This document shows, piece by piece, positions 37,382 to 46,224 of a stretch of DNA of 64,000 nucleotides. The notes below the pieces were generated by a model that was given only the letters and a program-made list of their open reading frames with translations, made no database searches and was not told the DNA's origin. This DNA is from Hydrocarboniphaga effusa AP103 (GTDB lineage: Bacteria; Pseudomonadota; Gammaproteobacteria; Nevskiales; Nevskiaceae). Location: NCBI RefSeq assembly GCF_000271305.1, contig NZ_AKGD01000001.1:1240001-1304000 (forward strand), in the 5' to 3' direction. The translations under genes and the position numbers were made by a program. The first letter of the stretch is position 1, and each line of letters begins with the position of its first letter.

Positions 37382-37860
37382 TGGAATTGCTGATCGGGCT
37401 GTTCGCCACGCTGCTCGTGATCGGCGGCCTCGCCGGCGCGGTGCTGCCGATACTGCCGGGCTTGCCGATGGTGTTCGGCGGTCTGCTGCTGGCGGCCTGG
37501 GGCGATCAGTTCCAGCGCGTCTCGGGGCTCACGATCGGCGTGCTCGCGGTGATGCTCGTGATCGGGCTGGCGCTCGATTTCGTCGCCGGCAGCCTCGGCG
37601 CCAAGCGCGTCGGCGCGAGCCCCAAGGCCGTGCTCGGCGCGACCATCGGCAGCGTCGTCGGCATCTTCTTCGGCCTGCCGGGGCTGATCCTCGGCCCGTT
37701 CGTCGGCGCGGTGATCGGCGAGATCGGGGCGCGGCGCGGCCTGGAGCAGGCCGCCGCATCGGGCTTCGCGACCTGGGTCGGCCTGCTGCTCGGCACCATC
37801 GCCAAGCTCGCGCTCGGGCTGGCGATGGTCGGTACTTTCGCGTTCGCCTGGTTCGTCTGA
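37381..37860 (+). CDS. DUF456 family membrane protein
   Basis: A 159-residue, very hydrophobic protein with about four membrane helices and Gly/Pro-rich turns (LPILPGLPMVFGG, FGLPGLILGPFVGAVIGE) characteristic of DUF456. Its ATG shares one base with the acvB stop (TGATG), implying coupled translation. No function is established for the family. The link to the mprF-acvB pair suggests a role at the inner membrane, but that is inference. Confidence 0.88.
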   Translation: MELLIGLFATLLVIGGLAGAVLPILPGLPMVFGGLLLAAWGDQFQRVSGLTIGVLAVMLVIGLALDFVAGSLGAKRVGASPKAVLGATIGSVVGIFFGLPGLILGPFVGAVIGEIGARRGLEQAAASGFATWVGLLLGTIAKLALGLAMVGTFAFAWFV

Positions 37861-37905
37861 ACCAAACTCTGAGACACTCGATCGCACCATTCGAGGAGCA
37901 AGACC

Positions 37906-38052
37906 ATGACGCTGCACATCCACGCCGTGCCGGTGATTTCGCTGATCGCGGGCATCCTGATCCTGGTGCAGCCCAAGCTGCTCAACTACGTGGTGGCGAT
38001 CTACCTGATCGCGATCGGCGTCATCGGCCTGCTGCCGCCCGGAACGCTCTGA
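37906..38052 (+). CDS. DUF3096 small membrane protein
   Basis: A 48-residue protein starting MTLHIHAVPVISLIAGI, with CGAGGAG about 8 bp upstream of the ATG. It is almost entirely two hydrophobic helices and ends LLPPGTL. It matches the DUF3096 pattern (GILILVQPKLLNYVVAIYL, of which the QPKLLNY core is most diagnostic). Function unknown. It sits 45 bp after the DUF456 gene and 22 bp before the next, within the same run of genes. Confidence 0.8.
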   Translation: MTLHIHAVPVISLIAGILILVQPKLLNYVVAIYLIAIGVIGLLPPGTL

Positions 38053-38074
38053 TCCGCAAGCCGAGCAAACGCCT

Positions 38075-38548
38075 ATGATCCTCGACGAGGACACGCGCCG
38101 TTTCATGCGCGGCCAGGTGTCGGTGATCGTCTCGGCGGCCGATGCACGGCTCAACAGCAGCCTCGTGCGCGCGCTCGGCTGCCGGGTCGAGCAGGACGAC
38201 GTGAGCGTGTTCCTGGCCGCCGAGCAGTCGGCGCGCGTGCTCGACGACCTGCGCTCGGGCAGCGGCGTGGCGGTGGTGTTCTCGCAGCCGAGCACGCATC
38301 GCACGGTGCAGCTCAAGAGCCGCGATCTGCGGCTCGGGCGCCTGCAGGCCGGAGACGAGGCGATCATCGCCGCCTACCGGCGCGGTTTCGTCGCCGAGCT
38401 GCAGGGCATCGGGCTGCCGGCCGCGCTCGCCGAGACGCTGCTGTGGCCCGGTGAAGCGCCGATCGTGACGCTGGACTTTCGCGTCACCGAGGCGTTCTTG
38501 CAGACGCCCGGACCGAACGCCGGACAACCGCTGCAGGCCGGCGCCTGA
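38075..38548 (+). CDS. FMN-binding split-barrel-like protein (pyridoxamine-phosphate-oxidase-like)
   Basis: A 157-residue soluble protein. The pattern VSVIVSAADARLNSSLVRALG followed by VAVVFSQPSTHRTVQLKSRDL (motif core QPSTHRTVQLKS) resembles the flavin-binding split barrel of pyridoxamine 5'-phosphate oxidase-like proteins, here short. It is followed after 2 bp by a larger protein whose N-terminus is of the same superfamily, so the two may form a complex. No enzymatic activity can be named. Confidence 0.65.
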   Translation: MILDEDTRRFMRGQVSVIVSAADARLNSSLVRALGCRVEQDDVSVFLAAEQSARVLDDLRSGSGVAVVFSQPSTHRTVQLKSRDLRLGRLQAGDEAIIAAYRRGFVAELQGIGLPAALAETLLWPGEAPIVTLDFRVTEAFLQTPGPNAGQPLQAGA

Positions 38549-38550
38549 GC

Positions 38551-39906
38551 GTGCAAGCCGCGCCCGACGACATCCGCGATTGCTGCGAAGGCGCGATTCC
38601 CGGCGTGCTCGCCACCTGCGCGCCGGACGGCACGCCGAACGTGAGCTATCTGTCGCAGATCGAATATCTCGACGCCGGGCATCTCGCGCTGTCGTTCCAG
38701 TTCTTCAACACCACGCGGCGCAACATCCTTGCGAACCCGGTCGCGCGGCTGCTGCTGATCCATCCGCTCACGGGCGCGATGTTCCGCGTCGGTCTGCGCT
38801 ACGAGCGCACCGAAACCAGCGGCCCGCTGTTCGAACGCATGCGCGCCAAGCTCGCCGGCATCGCCTCGCACGAGGGCATGAGCGGCGTGTTCAGGCTGCG
38901 CGGCTCGGACGTCTACCGCATCACCGACATCGAGTCCGTTCCGGGCCGGCCGATGCCTGCGCCGCCGCGGCCCGCGAGCCGGCTCGCGGCTTTGCGCCGC
39001 AGCAGCGCGAGGCTCAACGCGGCAACCGACCTGGCGTCCGCCTTCGACGCCGTGCTCGATGGCCTGGTCGAAGACTTCGGTATCGAACAGGCCTTGCTCT
39101 TGATGCCCGACGGCAGCGGCACGCGGCTCTACGCGGTCGGCTCGCGCGGCTACGACGACTCCGGCGTCGGCGCCGAAATTCCGCTCGGCGCCGGCGTGAT
39201 CGGCATCGCGGCCGCAAGCCGCACGCCGATCCGCATCAGCTTCCGCGCGCTCGAATATTCGTACGGCCGCGCGATACGCGAGGCCGCGCTGCAAGGCGGG
39301 CTCGGCGACCGGCTCGAAACGCGGATTCCGTTTCCGGGCCTGGCCGAGCCGAACAGCCAGCTCGCGGTGCCGATCCTGTCGACCGGCGCGGTGCCCGCGC
39401 TGCTCGGCGTGCTCTACGTCGAGAGCATGCAGATGATGCGTTTCTCGTACGACGACGAAGACGCGCTCGTCACGCTCGCCGCCCAGCTCGCGCTCGCGAT
39501 GCGCCTGCTGCAAGCCGCCGAGCCGGCCACGATCGAAGACGAGATCGACGAGCGTCCGGCTCCGCTGGCAAACGATGCCCCGCCGCTCGTCGTGCGCCAT
39601 TACGCCGAGAACCACAGCGTGTTCCTCGGCGACAGCTACCTGATCAAGGGTGTCGCCGGCTCGATCTTCTGGACGCTGATGCGCGATCACGCGCAGAGCG
39701 GGCGCACGGTCTTCTCGAACCGCGAGCTGCGCGTCGACCCGCGCATCGGCCTGCCCGATCTGTCCGACAACCTCGAAGCCCGACTGATCCTGCTGCAGCG
39801 CCGGCTCGTCGAACACGAGGCCAGCGTGCGCATCGAAAAAACCGGCCGTGGGCGCTTTCGGCTCTGCGTGCGCAGGCCCCTGCAGCTCGTCGACATTCCG
39901 GTTTGA
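38551..39906 (+). CDS. PNPOx-like / GAF / winged-helix-like multidomain protein
   Basis: A 451-residue protein from a GTG start 2 bp after the preceding stop. Residues about 5-130 are a pyridoxamine-phosphate-oxidase-like split barrel (GVLATCAPDGTPNVSYLSQIEY, core ATCAPDGTPNVS). About 165-310 is a GAF domain (YGRAIREAALQGG, QLAVPILSTGAVPALLGVLYVES). About 335-451 has a winged-helix-like C-terminus (AGSIFWTLMRDHAQSGRT, LEARLILLQRRLVEHE) resembling OmpR-type DNA-binding domains. A redox- or flavin-sensing regulator is plausible but unproven. A 12-bp tandem duplication (39902-39925) overlaps the stop codon. Confidence 0.75.
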   Translation: MQAAPDDIRDCCEGAIPGVLATCAPDGTPNVSYLSQIEYLDAGHLALSFQFFNTTRRNILANPVARLLLIHPLTGAMFRVGLRYERTETSGPLFERMRAKLAGIASHEGMSGVFRLRGSDVYRITDIESVPGRPMPAPPRPASRLAALRRSSARLNAATDLASAFDAVLDGLVEDFGIEQALLLMPDGSGTRLYAVGSRGYDDSGVGAEIPLGAGVIGIAAASRTPIRISFRALEYSYGRAIREAALQGGLGDRLETRIPFPGLAEPNSQLAVPILSTGAVPALLGVLYVESMQMMRFSYDDEDALVTLAAQLALAMRLLQAAEPATIEDEIDERPAPLANDAPPLVVRHYAENHSVFLGDSYLIKGVAGSIFWTLMRDHAQSGRTVFSNRELRVDPRIGLPDLSDNLEARLILLQRRLVEHEASVRIEKTGRGRFRLCVRRPLQLVDIPV

Positions 39907-39956
39907 AGCGGTATTTGAAGCGGTATTCGAGTACGGCAGCCGTTTTTTCGGGGCAA

Positions 39957-40000
39957 GCGAAGCGGTGGGTTACGGCCTGGAACCGACCCCACCGCTTCGC
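39957..40000. repeat. REP-like palindrome, GGTGGGTTA type (copy 1)
   Basis: GCGAAGCGGTGGG (39957-39969) and its exact complement (39988-40000) flank an 18-base centre. The GGTGGGTTA...CCCACCG core recurs at 49262-49294. It lies between convergent genes and could also help termination. Confidence 0.6.
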
Positions 40001-40010
40001 AAGCGGCCGA

Positions 40011-41792
40011 TCAGAACAACTCGGCCGGCAAGCCCATCACCACCTCCGAACCCGCACGCGCCTGGCGAATGTAGCCTGCGGTTTCCGGCAGTAGCTTGGC
40101 GAAGTAGAAACGCGCGGTGGCGAGCTTGGCCTTGTAGAAATCGTCGCCCTGATTGTCGAGCGCGATCCTGGCCATTTGCGCCCAGAAGTACGAGTAGACC
40201 AGATGGCCGACCACGCGCAGGTAGGGCACTGCGGCAGCGGTGACCTCCTCCTGATTCTGCTGGGCCTTGGCGCCGATCTCGCCGGTGAGCTTGTTGACCT
40301 TGTCGCCGATGTCCATGAGCGGTTCGAGGAATTCCTGCATCCCGGCATGGCCCTGGTTTTCGACGACGAAAGCCTGGATCAGCTTGCCGAACTTCTTGAG
40401 CTTGGCGCCGCCGTCGGCGAGCACCTTGCGCGCGAGCAGGTCGAGCGACTGGATCGCGTTGGTGCCTTCGTAGATCAGGTTGATGCGCGCATCGCGCACG
40501 AACTGCTCCATGCCCCATTCCTTGATGAAGCCGTGGCCGCCGAAGCACTGCAGCGCGTGGTTGGTGCACTCGAAAGTGTTGTCGGAGACGAAGGCCTTGA
40601 CGATCGGCGTCAGCAGCGCGACGAGATCGGCCGATTCCTTGCGCACCGCTTCGTCCGGATGCGAAAGCTCCTTGTCGATGTTGAGCGCGAGCCAGTACGA
40701 GAACGCGCGACCGGCTTCGACGTAGGCCTTCTGCGTGAACAGCATGCGGCGCACGTCGGCGTGCACGATGATCGGATCGGCCGGCTTGTCGCGATTGACC
40801 GGACCCTTGGCGGCGCGGAACTGCACGCGGTCCTTGGCGTAGATCAGCGAGTTCTGCAACGCCACCTCGGCCAGGCCCAGCGACTGCATGCCGACGCCGA
40901 GGCGCGCGCCGTTCATCATCACGAACATCGCATTGAGGCCGCGATTTTCCTCACCGACGAGCCAGCCCTTGGCGCCGTCGAGGTTGATCACGCAGGTGGC
41001 GTTGCCGTGGATGCCCATCTTGTGTTCGATCGAGCCGCACTTGACCGGGTTGCGCTCGCCGGGCTTGCCACTCGCGTCGGGCAGGAACTTCGGCACGATG
41101 AAGAGCGAAATGCCCTTGGTGCCTTCTGGCGCACCCGGCAGGCGAGCGAGCACGAGGTGGATGATGTTCTCGGCCAGATCGTGCTCGCCGGAGCTGATGA
41201 AGATCTTGGTGCCCGAGATCAGGTAGCTGCCGTCGCCGACCGGCTCGGCCTTGGCTTTCAGGATGCCGAGGTCCGAGCCGCAATGCGGCTCGGTCAGGCA
41301 CATGGTGCCGGTCCATTCGCCGCTCGTGAGCTTGGGCAGGTAGAGCTGCTTCTGCTGCGGCGTGCCGTGCGCATGCAGGGCCTCGTAGGCGCCGTGCGTG
41401 AGGCCTGGGTACATGGTCCAGGCCTGGTTCGCCGAGTTGAGCATTTCGTAGAAGGCGTTGTTGACGAAATGCGGCAGGCCCTGGCCGCCGTATTCGGTGT
41501 CGCAGGACAGCGCCGGCCAGCCGCCTTCGACGTACTGCGCATAGGCTTCCTTGAAGCCCTTGGGCGCGTGCACGACGCCGTCGCCGACGTAGGTGCAGCC
41601 CTCTTCGTCACCACTCTGGTTGAGCGGCTGGATCACCTCGGAGGCGAAGCGGGCGCCTTCCTCGAGCACCGAATTGAGCGTGTCCGCGTCGAGTTCGGCG
41701 TGGGCCGGAATCTCTTTGAGCGCGTCTTCGACCTTGAGCAGCTCGTGCAGGACGAACTGGATGTCACGCATCGGGGCGGTATAGCTGGGCAT
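40011..41792 (-). CDS. Acyl-CoA dehydrogenase, DmdC-like, with C-terminal extension
   Basis: A 593-residue flavoprotein of the subfamily with an added C-terminal domain (as in 3-methylmercaptopropionyl-CoA dehydrogenase DmdC). Seen: N-terminal helical segment (MPSYTAPMRDIQFVLHEL), FAD motif MCLTEPHCGSDLG, and catalytic Glu in LIYEGTNAIQSLDLL. It oxidises an acyl-CoA to the enoyl-CoA; the chain specificity cannot be read. DmdC-like paralogues are abundant in fatty-acid-degrading proteobacteria without DMSP metabolism, so I do not claim that substrate. Confidence 0.93.
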   Translation of the reverse strand: MPSYTAPMRDIQFVLHELLKVEDALKEIPAHAELDADTLNSVLEEGARFASEVIQPLNQSGDEEGCTYVGDGVVHAPKGFKEAYAQYVEGGWPALSCDTEYGGQGLPHFVNNAFYEMLNSANQAWTMYPGLTHGAYEALHAHGTPQQKQLYLPKLTSGEWTGTMCLTEPHCGSDLGILKAKAEPVGDGSYLISGTKIFISSGEHDLAENIIHLVLARLPGAPEGTKGISLFIVPKFLPDASGKPGERNPVKCGSIEHKMGIHGNATCVINLDGAKGWLVGEENRGLNAMFVMMNGARLGVGMQSLGLAEVALQNSLIYAKDRVQFRAAKGPVNRDKPADPIIVHADVRRMLFTQKAYVEAGRAFSYWLALNIDKELSHPDEAVRKESADLVALLTPIVKAFVSDNTFECTNHALQCFGGHGFIKEWGMEQFVRDARINLIYEGTNAIQSLDLLARKVLADGGAKLKKFGKLIQAFVVENQGHAGMQEFLEPLMDIGDKVNKLTGEIGAKAQQNQEEVTAAAVPYLRVVGHLVYSYFWAQMARIALDNQGDDFYKAKLATARFYFAKLLPETAGYIRQARAGSEVVMGLPAELF

Positions 41793-41991
41793 ACGAAATC
41801 TCCGTAAAGCGAAGGTGGATAGGCGAAGGGAAATCGAATGCCGCCAGCCTATCGGATACGGGTGCGTATGGACACTGGCCCAGGCGACAGCGTGTCACCG
41901 TCCGTCGACTGGCGACGCGGCCTTTCTTGCCGGGAAAATTTCGGAGGCCTGCGCCCCTCGCGGATGGCGCAAGGGGCGACGTTGCGGGCGC

Positions 41992-43230
41992 TCAGGCCGG
42001 CTGGGCGACCGGCTTCACGTACGCCTCGCGTATCGGCAGGCACAGCAGCGCCGCGGCCACCGCGAGCGCGATGTCGGCGTACCACATCCAGCCGTAATCG
42101 CCGTAGCGCGAGATCGTGAGTCCGCCGACCCAGGCGCCGAAGAAGCCGCCGGTCTGGTGCGACAGCAGGGTGAGCCCGAACAACGTGCCGAGGTAGCGCG
42201 TGCCGAACAGCTTGCCGATCAACCCGGCCGTCGGCGGCACGGTCGCGAGCCAGCTGAAGCCGAGCGCCGCCGCGAACAGATAGAAGGTCAGCGGCGTGCG
42301 CGGAGAGACGAGGTAGATCGCGATGATCAAGGCCCGGCTCGCATACATGAGCCCGAGTATCGAACGCATGCGATAGCGCCCGCCGAGCGCGCCGGCGGCC
42401 AGGCTGCCCATGATGTTGAACAGGCCGATCAGCGCGAGCGACGTCGCCGACACGCTCGCCGGCAAACCGCACAGCGACACTTCGCCGGGCAAATGCGTGA
42501 CGAGAAAACCGATATGGAATCCGCAGGTGAAGAAGCCCGCATGCAGCAGCCAATAGCTGCGATCGCGCAGGGCGATGCGAACCTGCGCGCCGAGGCTCGC
42601 TTCGGCCACTGCGGCGCTCGCGACCGACGCCTGCGGGGCGCGCTTGCGCAGGCCCAGCAGCAGCGGCAGCGACAGCAGGCTCACGGCCGCGAGCGAATAC
42701 AGCGCCACGATCCAGCCGAAGCCCGCGATCAGGAATTGCAGCAATGGGGCGAACACGAACTGCCCGGCCGAGCCGCCCGCGTTGATGATGCCGCTCGCCA
42801 TCGAACGCTTTTCGGCCGGCAGTTCCGACGCCGTCGCCCCGATCAGGATCGAAAAGCTGCCCGCGCCCGCGCCGGCCGCCGTGAACAGGCCGAGCGCGAG
42901 CGTGAGCATCAGCGGCGACTGCACGTTCGGCACCAGCGCATAGCCGGCCGCGAGCAACAAGGTGCCGAGAAAGATCACCGGCCGCGCGCCGTATTGATCG
43001 GCGATCGCCCCGAACACCGGCTGCACCGCGCCCCAGGTGAACTGCGCGATCGCGAGCGAGAAGCTGATGCTGACGATGCCGATGCCGGTCGCCTGCGTGA
43101 TCGGGGCGACGAACAGGCCCATCGACTGGCGTCCGCCCATCGTGATCATGAGCGTGGCGGCCGCGCAGAGGATCAGCGTCCACATCGCGGCGTTGCTGGA
43201 GGTGCGGGAGGACATGGTGCTCTGCATCAT
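41992..43230 (-). CDS. MFS transporter
   Basis: A 412-residue protein with 12 predicted membrane helices and an MFS loop 2-3 motif (GAIADQYGARPVI). The sequence resembles the oxalate/formate antiporter-like or monocarboxylate-type MFS group (TMGGRQSMGLFVAPI, AGSFSILIGATASELP). A start at 43215 (MSSRTSSN) is also possible, as neither has a strong ribosome binding site. The substrate is unknown. It lies 199 bp upstream of the acyl-CoA dehydrogenase gene on the same strand. Confidence 0.88.
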   Translation of the reverse strand: MMQSTMSSRTSSNAAMWTLILCAAATLMITMGGRQSMGLFVAPITQATGIGIVSISFSLAIAQFTWGAVQPVFGAIADQYGARPVIFLGTLLLAAGYALVPNVQSPLMLTLALGLFTAAGAGAGSFSILIGATASELPAEKRSMASGIINAGGSAGQFVFAPLLQFLIAGFGWIVALYSLAAVSLLSLPLLLGLRKRAPQASVASAAVAEASLGAQVRIALRDRSYWLLHAGFFTCGFHIGFLVTHLPGEVSLCGLPASVSATSLALIGLFNIMGSLAAGALGGRYRMRSILGLMYASRALIIAIYLVSPRTPLTFYLFAAALGFSWLATVPPTAGLIGKLFGTRYLGTLFGLTLLSHQTGGFFGAWVGGLTISRYGDYGWMWYADIALAVAAALLCLPIREAYVKPVAQPA

Positions 43231-43294
43231 GGAAGATAGAGCAGCTTATCCGAGCAGGCCGAGCGCACGAAAAGTGGCCTGACCTGTCTGTTTT

Positions 43295-43402
43295 CCCTCT
43301 CCCTCCGGGAGATGGGCAGGGGTGAAGGCCTCGCAGCGACAGCCAGGCTTGCTCGCACCGGAGAGACCCTCACCCTCGGCCTCTCTCCCGGAAGGGAGAG
43401 GG
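43295..43402. repeat. Inverted pair of CCCTCTCCC-type intergenic repeats
   Basis: Two copies of a sequence of about 35 bp (43295-43328 and, inverted, 43367-43402) share a CCCTCTCCCTCCGGGAGA core and a GGGGTGAAGG/CCCTCACCCT end. They face each other across 38 bp, the layout of a REP pair (BIME-like). Confidence 0.65.
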
Positions 43403-43413
43403 ATGAAAAGGCA

Positions 43414-44220
43414 TCAGACCGCTTCCGGTTCCGCGCTTTCATAGCAGCGCAACAATTCATCGATGAGCTCCGGCGCCGGATCGAAGCCGATGCCGTCGAT
43501 GCTCGCGATCGGCACGGCGACGCCGTTCGCGTTGCAGGCGAAAGCCGAGCTCAGATCGCGCAGCTGCTCGCGGCGCAGCTCGCGCACCTCGCTCGCGACG
43601 CCGTTGCGAACGAGCCCGAGCTTGAGCACCTGCTGGCTGATGCCGTCGAGCATCGGTGCCTGCGGCCAGATCACGCGTGCGCCGTCCCAGAAGCCGATGT
43701 TCCAGACGCTGCCTTCGGAAATCAGGCCCGCGCGCGTCTCGAACAAGGCGTCGTCGTAGCCGGCCAGGCGCGCCTCGCGACGCTGCCAGAGCAGGCCGAA
43801 GGTCGCCAGATGCTTCACCTGCGGCAGCTCGCGCTCGTAGGTTCGCAACTGCACGCGAATCGGAGCCCGTTTGCGCTCGATCGCTGCGCTGACCGCGATC
43901 ATCACGTCGACCGGCGTCGCCGCTTCGGGCCGCTCGCGATCGAAGCGCGCGGCATGCACGACGATGCGCACCGACGCCGCGTCGAGCGCGTTCGCGTTCC
44001 TGAGCGCCTGCTCGAGCCAGACGCGCAGCTGGGCGAGATCGAGCGTGCTGCCGAACAGCCGCTGCGTCGCATCGGCCAGTCGCCGGAAATGCAGCGACAA
44101 GCCGGCGACCGCGCCGTCGCGCACCTGCAGCGAAGTGAAATGCCCGTAGCCCGCGCCCGCCGCGAGCATCTGCGCGGCGCTGGCCGCGATTCCGTTGATC
44201 TCGACCAGCGGCAGGCTCAT
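43414..44220 (-). CDS. Class IV PLP aminotransferase (PabC/IlvE-like)
   Basis: A 268-residue fold-type IV PLP enzyme. The Schiff-base Lys lies in LPQVKHLATFG and the phosphate-binding region in LISEGSVWNIGFWDG. Candidates are aminodeoxychorismate lyase, branched-chain aminotransferase or D-amino-acid transaminase; the sequence lacks enough specific motifs for me to choose. It starts 3 bp after the stop of the ABC-F gene, so the two are likely co-transcribed. Confidence 0.85.
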   Translation of the reverse strand: MSLPLVEINGIAASAAQMLAAGAGYGHFTSLQVRDGAVAGLSLHFRRLADATQRLFGSTLDLAQLRVWLEQALRNANALDAASVRIVVHAARFDRERPEAATPVDVMIAVSAAIERKRAPIRVQLRTYERELPQVKHLATFGLLWQRREARLAGYDDALFETRAGLISEGSVWNIGFWDGARVIWPQAPMLDGISQQVLKLGLVRNGVASEVRELRREQLRDLSSAFACNANGVAVPIASIDGIGFDPAPELIDELLRCYESAEPEAV

Positions 44221-44223
44221 GGC

Positions 44224-46077
44224 TCAGACGGCCTCGAGCTGTTCCATCGCCTCGAGCCAGCGCGCCTCGACGTCGGCGAGCTTGTCGCGCAACGTTTTCT
44301 GCTCATCGAGCAGCTTGTCGAGTTCCTTCTTGCGCGCGGCTTCATAAAGACCGGCGTCGCCGAGCGCGGCTTCGATCTGCTCGAGTCGCGCCTGCGCCTT
44401 GCCCATCTGCGATTCGAGCTTGCCGACCGCGTCGCGCAGCGCGCGCTGCTGTGCCTTGGCCGCGGCGTCGAGCACTTTTTCGGGCGCCTTGCCGCTGCCA
44501 CCGTCGTTGCCGCGCGAGCCGAGCCACCTGGCATAGTCGTCGAGGTCGCCGTCGAAGGCTTCGCAGCGTCCGTCGGCGACGCGCCAGAGCGTGTCGCAGG
44601 TGCTCGCGACCAGGTGACGATCGTGCGAGACCAGCACCATCGCGCCCGCGAATTCCTGCAAGGCGAGTTCGAGCGCGTGGCGCATGTCGAGATCGAGATG
44701 GTTGGTCGGCTCGTCGAGCAGCAGCAGGTTCGGCTGCGGATAGACGACGAGCGCGAGCGCCAGCCGCGCTTTCTCGCCGCCCGAGAACGGTTCGATCGCT
44801 TCGTAGACGCGATCGCCACGGAAGTTGAAGCCGCCGAGGTAATCGCGCAGCGCCTGTTCGGTCGCGTCCTTGTCGATGCGCCGCAGATGCAGCAGCGGCG
44901 AGGCCTTCATGTCCAGCGATTCGAGCTGATGCTGCGCGAAGTAGCCGATCTTGAGTTCGGGCGACCGCTTGACCTCGCCCTGCATGGCCGCAAGGTCGCC
45001 GACGATGAGCTTGATCAGCGTGGACTTGCCAGCGCCGTTCGGGCCGAGCAGGCCGATGCGATCGCCCGGCTCCAGGCCGAGCTTGAGCCCCGACAGCTGC
45101 GGCTTGTCGCCGTAGCCGACCGCGACGCGATCGAGCCGCAGCATCGGGCTCGGCAGCTTGAGCGGGGCGCGGAAGCTGAAATTGAATTCGGAATCCGCAT
45201 GCGCGGGCGCGGTGAGCTGGATGCGCTCGATCATCTTGAGGCGCGACTGCGCCTGCCGCGCCTTGGTCGCCTGCGCGCGGAAGCGATCGACGAAGGCCTG
45301 CAAGTGCGCAAGCTGGCGCTGCTGCTGCTCGCGCTGCGCGGTCTGCTGCGCGAGACGCTCGGCGCGCAGGCGCTCGAACTGGCTGTAGTTGCCGGAATAA
45401 AGCGTGGCGCTCTCGGCATGCAGATGCAGCGTGTGCGTGGTCACCGCGTCGAGGAATTCGCGATCGTGGCTGATGATGAACAGCGTGCCCGGGTAGCTGC
45501 GCAGCCAGTCCTGCAACCAGATCACGGTGTCGAGATCGAGATGGTTGGTCGGCTCGTCGAGCAGCAGCAGATCGGAGCGGCACATCAGCGCGCGCGCCAG
45601 GTTCAGGCGCATGCGCCAGCCGCCCGAGAAGCTCGCCACCGGCCGAGCCTGCGCCTCGTTGGCGAAGCCCAGGCCGTCGAGCAGCTTGGCCGCGCGCGAA
45701 CGTGCCGCGTAGCCACCGATGGCGTTCAGGCGATCGTGCAGCTTGGCGATGCGCGCCGCGTCGTGCTTGGCCTCGGCCACCGCCAGATCGGCTTCGAGGC
45801 GGCGCAACTCGGTGTCGCCGTCGAGCACGAAGTCGATCGCCGGCATCGGCAGCGCGGGCGTTTCCTGCGCGACCCAGGCGATTTCGACCTGGCGGGGTAG
45901 CTGCACTTCGCCGAGGTCCGGCGAAAGCTCGCCGAGCACCATCGCGAACAGGCTCGACTTGCCGGTGCCGTTGCGTCCGACCAGACCCACGCGCCAGCCG
46001 GCATGCACCGTGAACGTGGCGTTTTCGAGCAGCTTGCGGGCCCCGCGGCGCAGGGTGACGTTGGAGAACGAGAGCAT
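44224..46077 (-). CDS. ABC-F family ATPase (YheS/Uup-like)
   Basis: A 617-residue soluble protein with two ABC domains: Walker A GRNGTGKSS and GPNGAGKST, signatures FSGGWRMRLNLA and FSGGEKARLALA, and LLLDEPTNHLDL in both. The linker is rich in Gln/Arg and a C-terminal coiled coil (KELDKLLDEQKTLRDKL) follows. Length and order fit YheS-type ABC-F proteins that act on stalled ribosomes. I prefer the ATG at 46077 (MLSFSNVTL); a GTG at 46107 would add 10 residues. Confidence 0.92.
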   Translation of the reverse strand: MLSFSNVTLRRGARKLLENATFTVHAGWRVGLVGRNGTGKSSLFAMVLGELSPDLGEVQLPRQVEIAWVAQETPALPMPAIDFVLDGDTELRRLEADLAVAEAKHDAARIAKLHDRLNAIGGYAARSRAAKLLDGLGFANEAQARPVASFSGGWRMRLNLARALMCRSDLLLLDEPTNHLDLDTVIWLQDWLRSYPGTLFIISHDREFLDAVTTHTLHLHAESATLYSGNYSQFERLRAERLAQQTAQREQQQRQLAHLQAFVDRFRAQATKARQAQSRLKMIERIQLTAPAHADSEFNFSFRAPLKLPSPMLRLDRVAVGYGDKPQLSGLKLGLEPGDRIGLLGPNGAGKSTLIKLIVGDLAAMQGEVKRSPELKIGYFAQHQLESLDMKASPLLHLRRIDKDATEQALRDYLGGFNFRGDRVYEAIEPFSGGEKARLALALVVYPQPNLLLLDEPTNHLDLDMRHALELALQEFAGAMVLVSHDRHLVASTCDTLWRVADGRCEAFDGDLDDYARWLGSRGNDGGSGKAPEKVLDAAAKAQQRALRDAVGKLESQMGKAQARLEQIEAALGDAGLYEAARKKELDKLLDEQKTLRDKLADVEARWLEAMEQLEAV

Positions 46078-46224
46078 GGGGCGCGCAGTGTAATGTGCTT
46101 GGGTCACCGTTTGGATGCAGCTTCAAAACGATCCAACGATCTTCTGAAATATCCCTTAGCTGGCACGATGGCTGCGGTTATGCTGGCCACTACCCGAACC
46201 ACTACCCAATTTTCGGAGCTGTGC

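Noticed and set aside
41951..41976. GCCCCT...AGGGGC hairpin before the MFS stop region
   Set aside because: The stem is imperfect and no T-run follows on either strand, so I do not call it a terminator.
46187..46207. Two CCACTACCC direct repeats before the DUF4197 gene
   Set aside because: Too short and too close to the start to call an operator with confidence; noted only in the gene entry.
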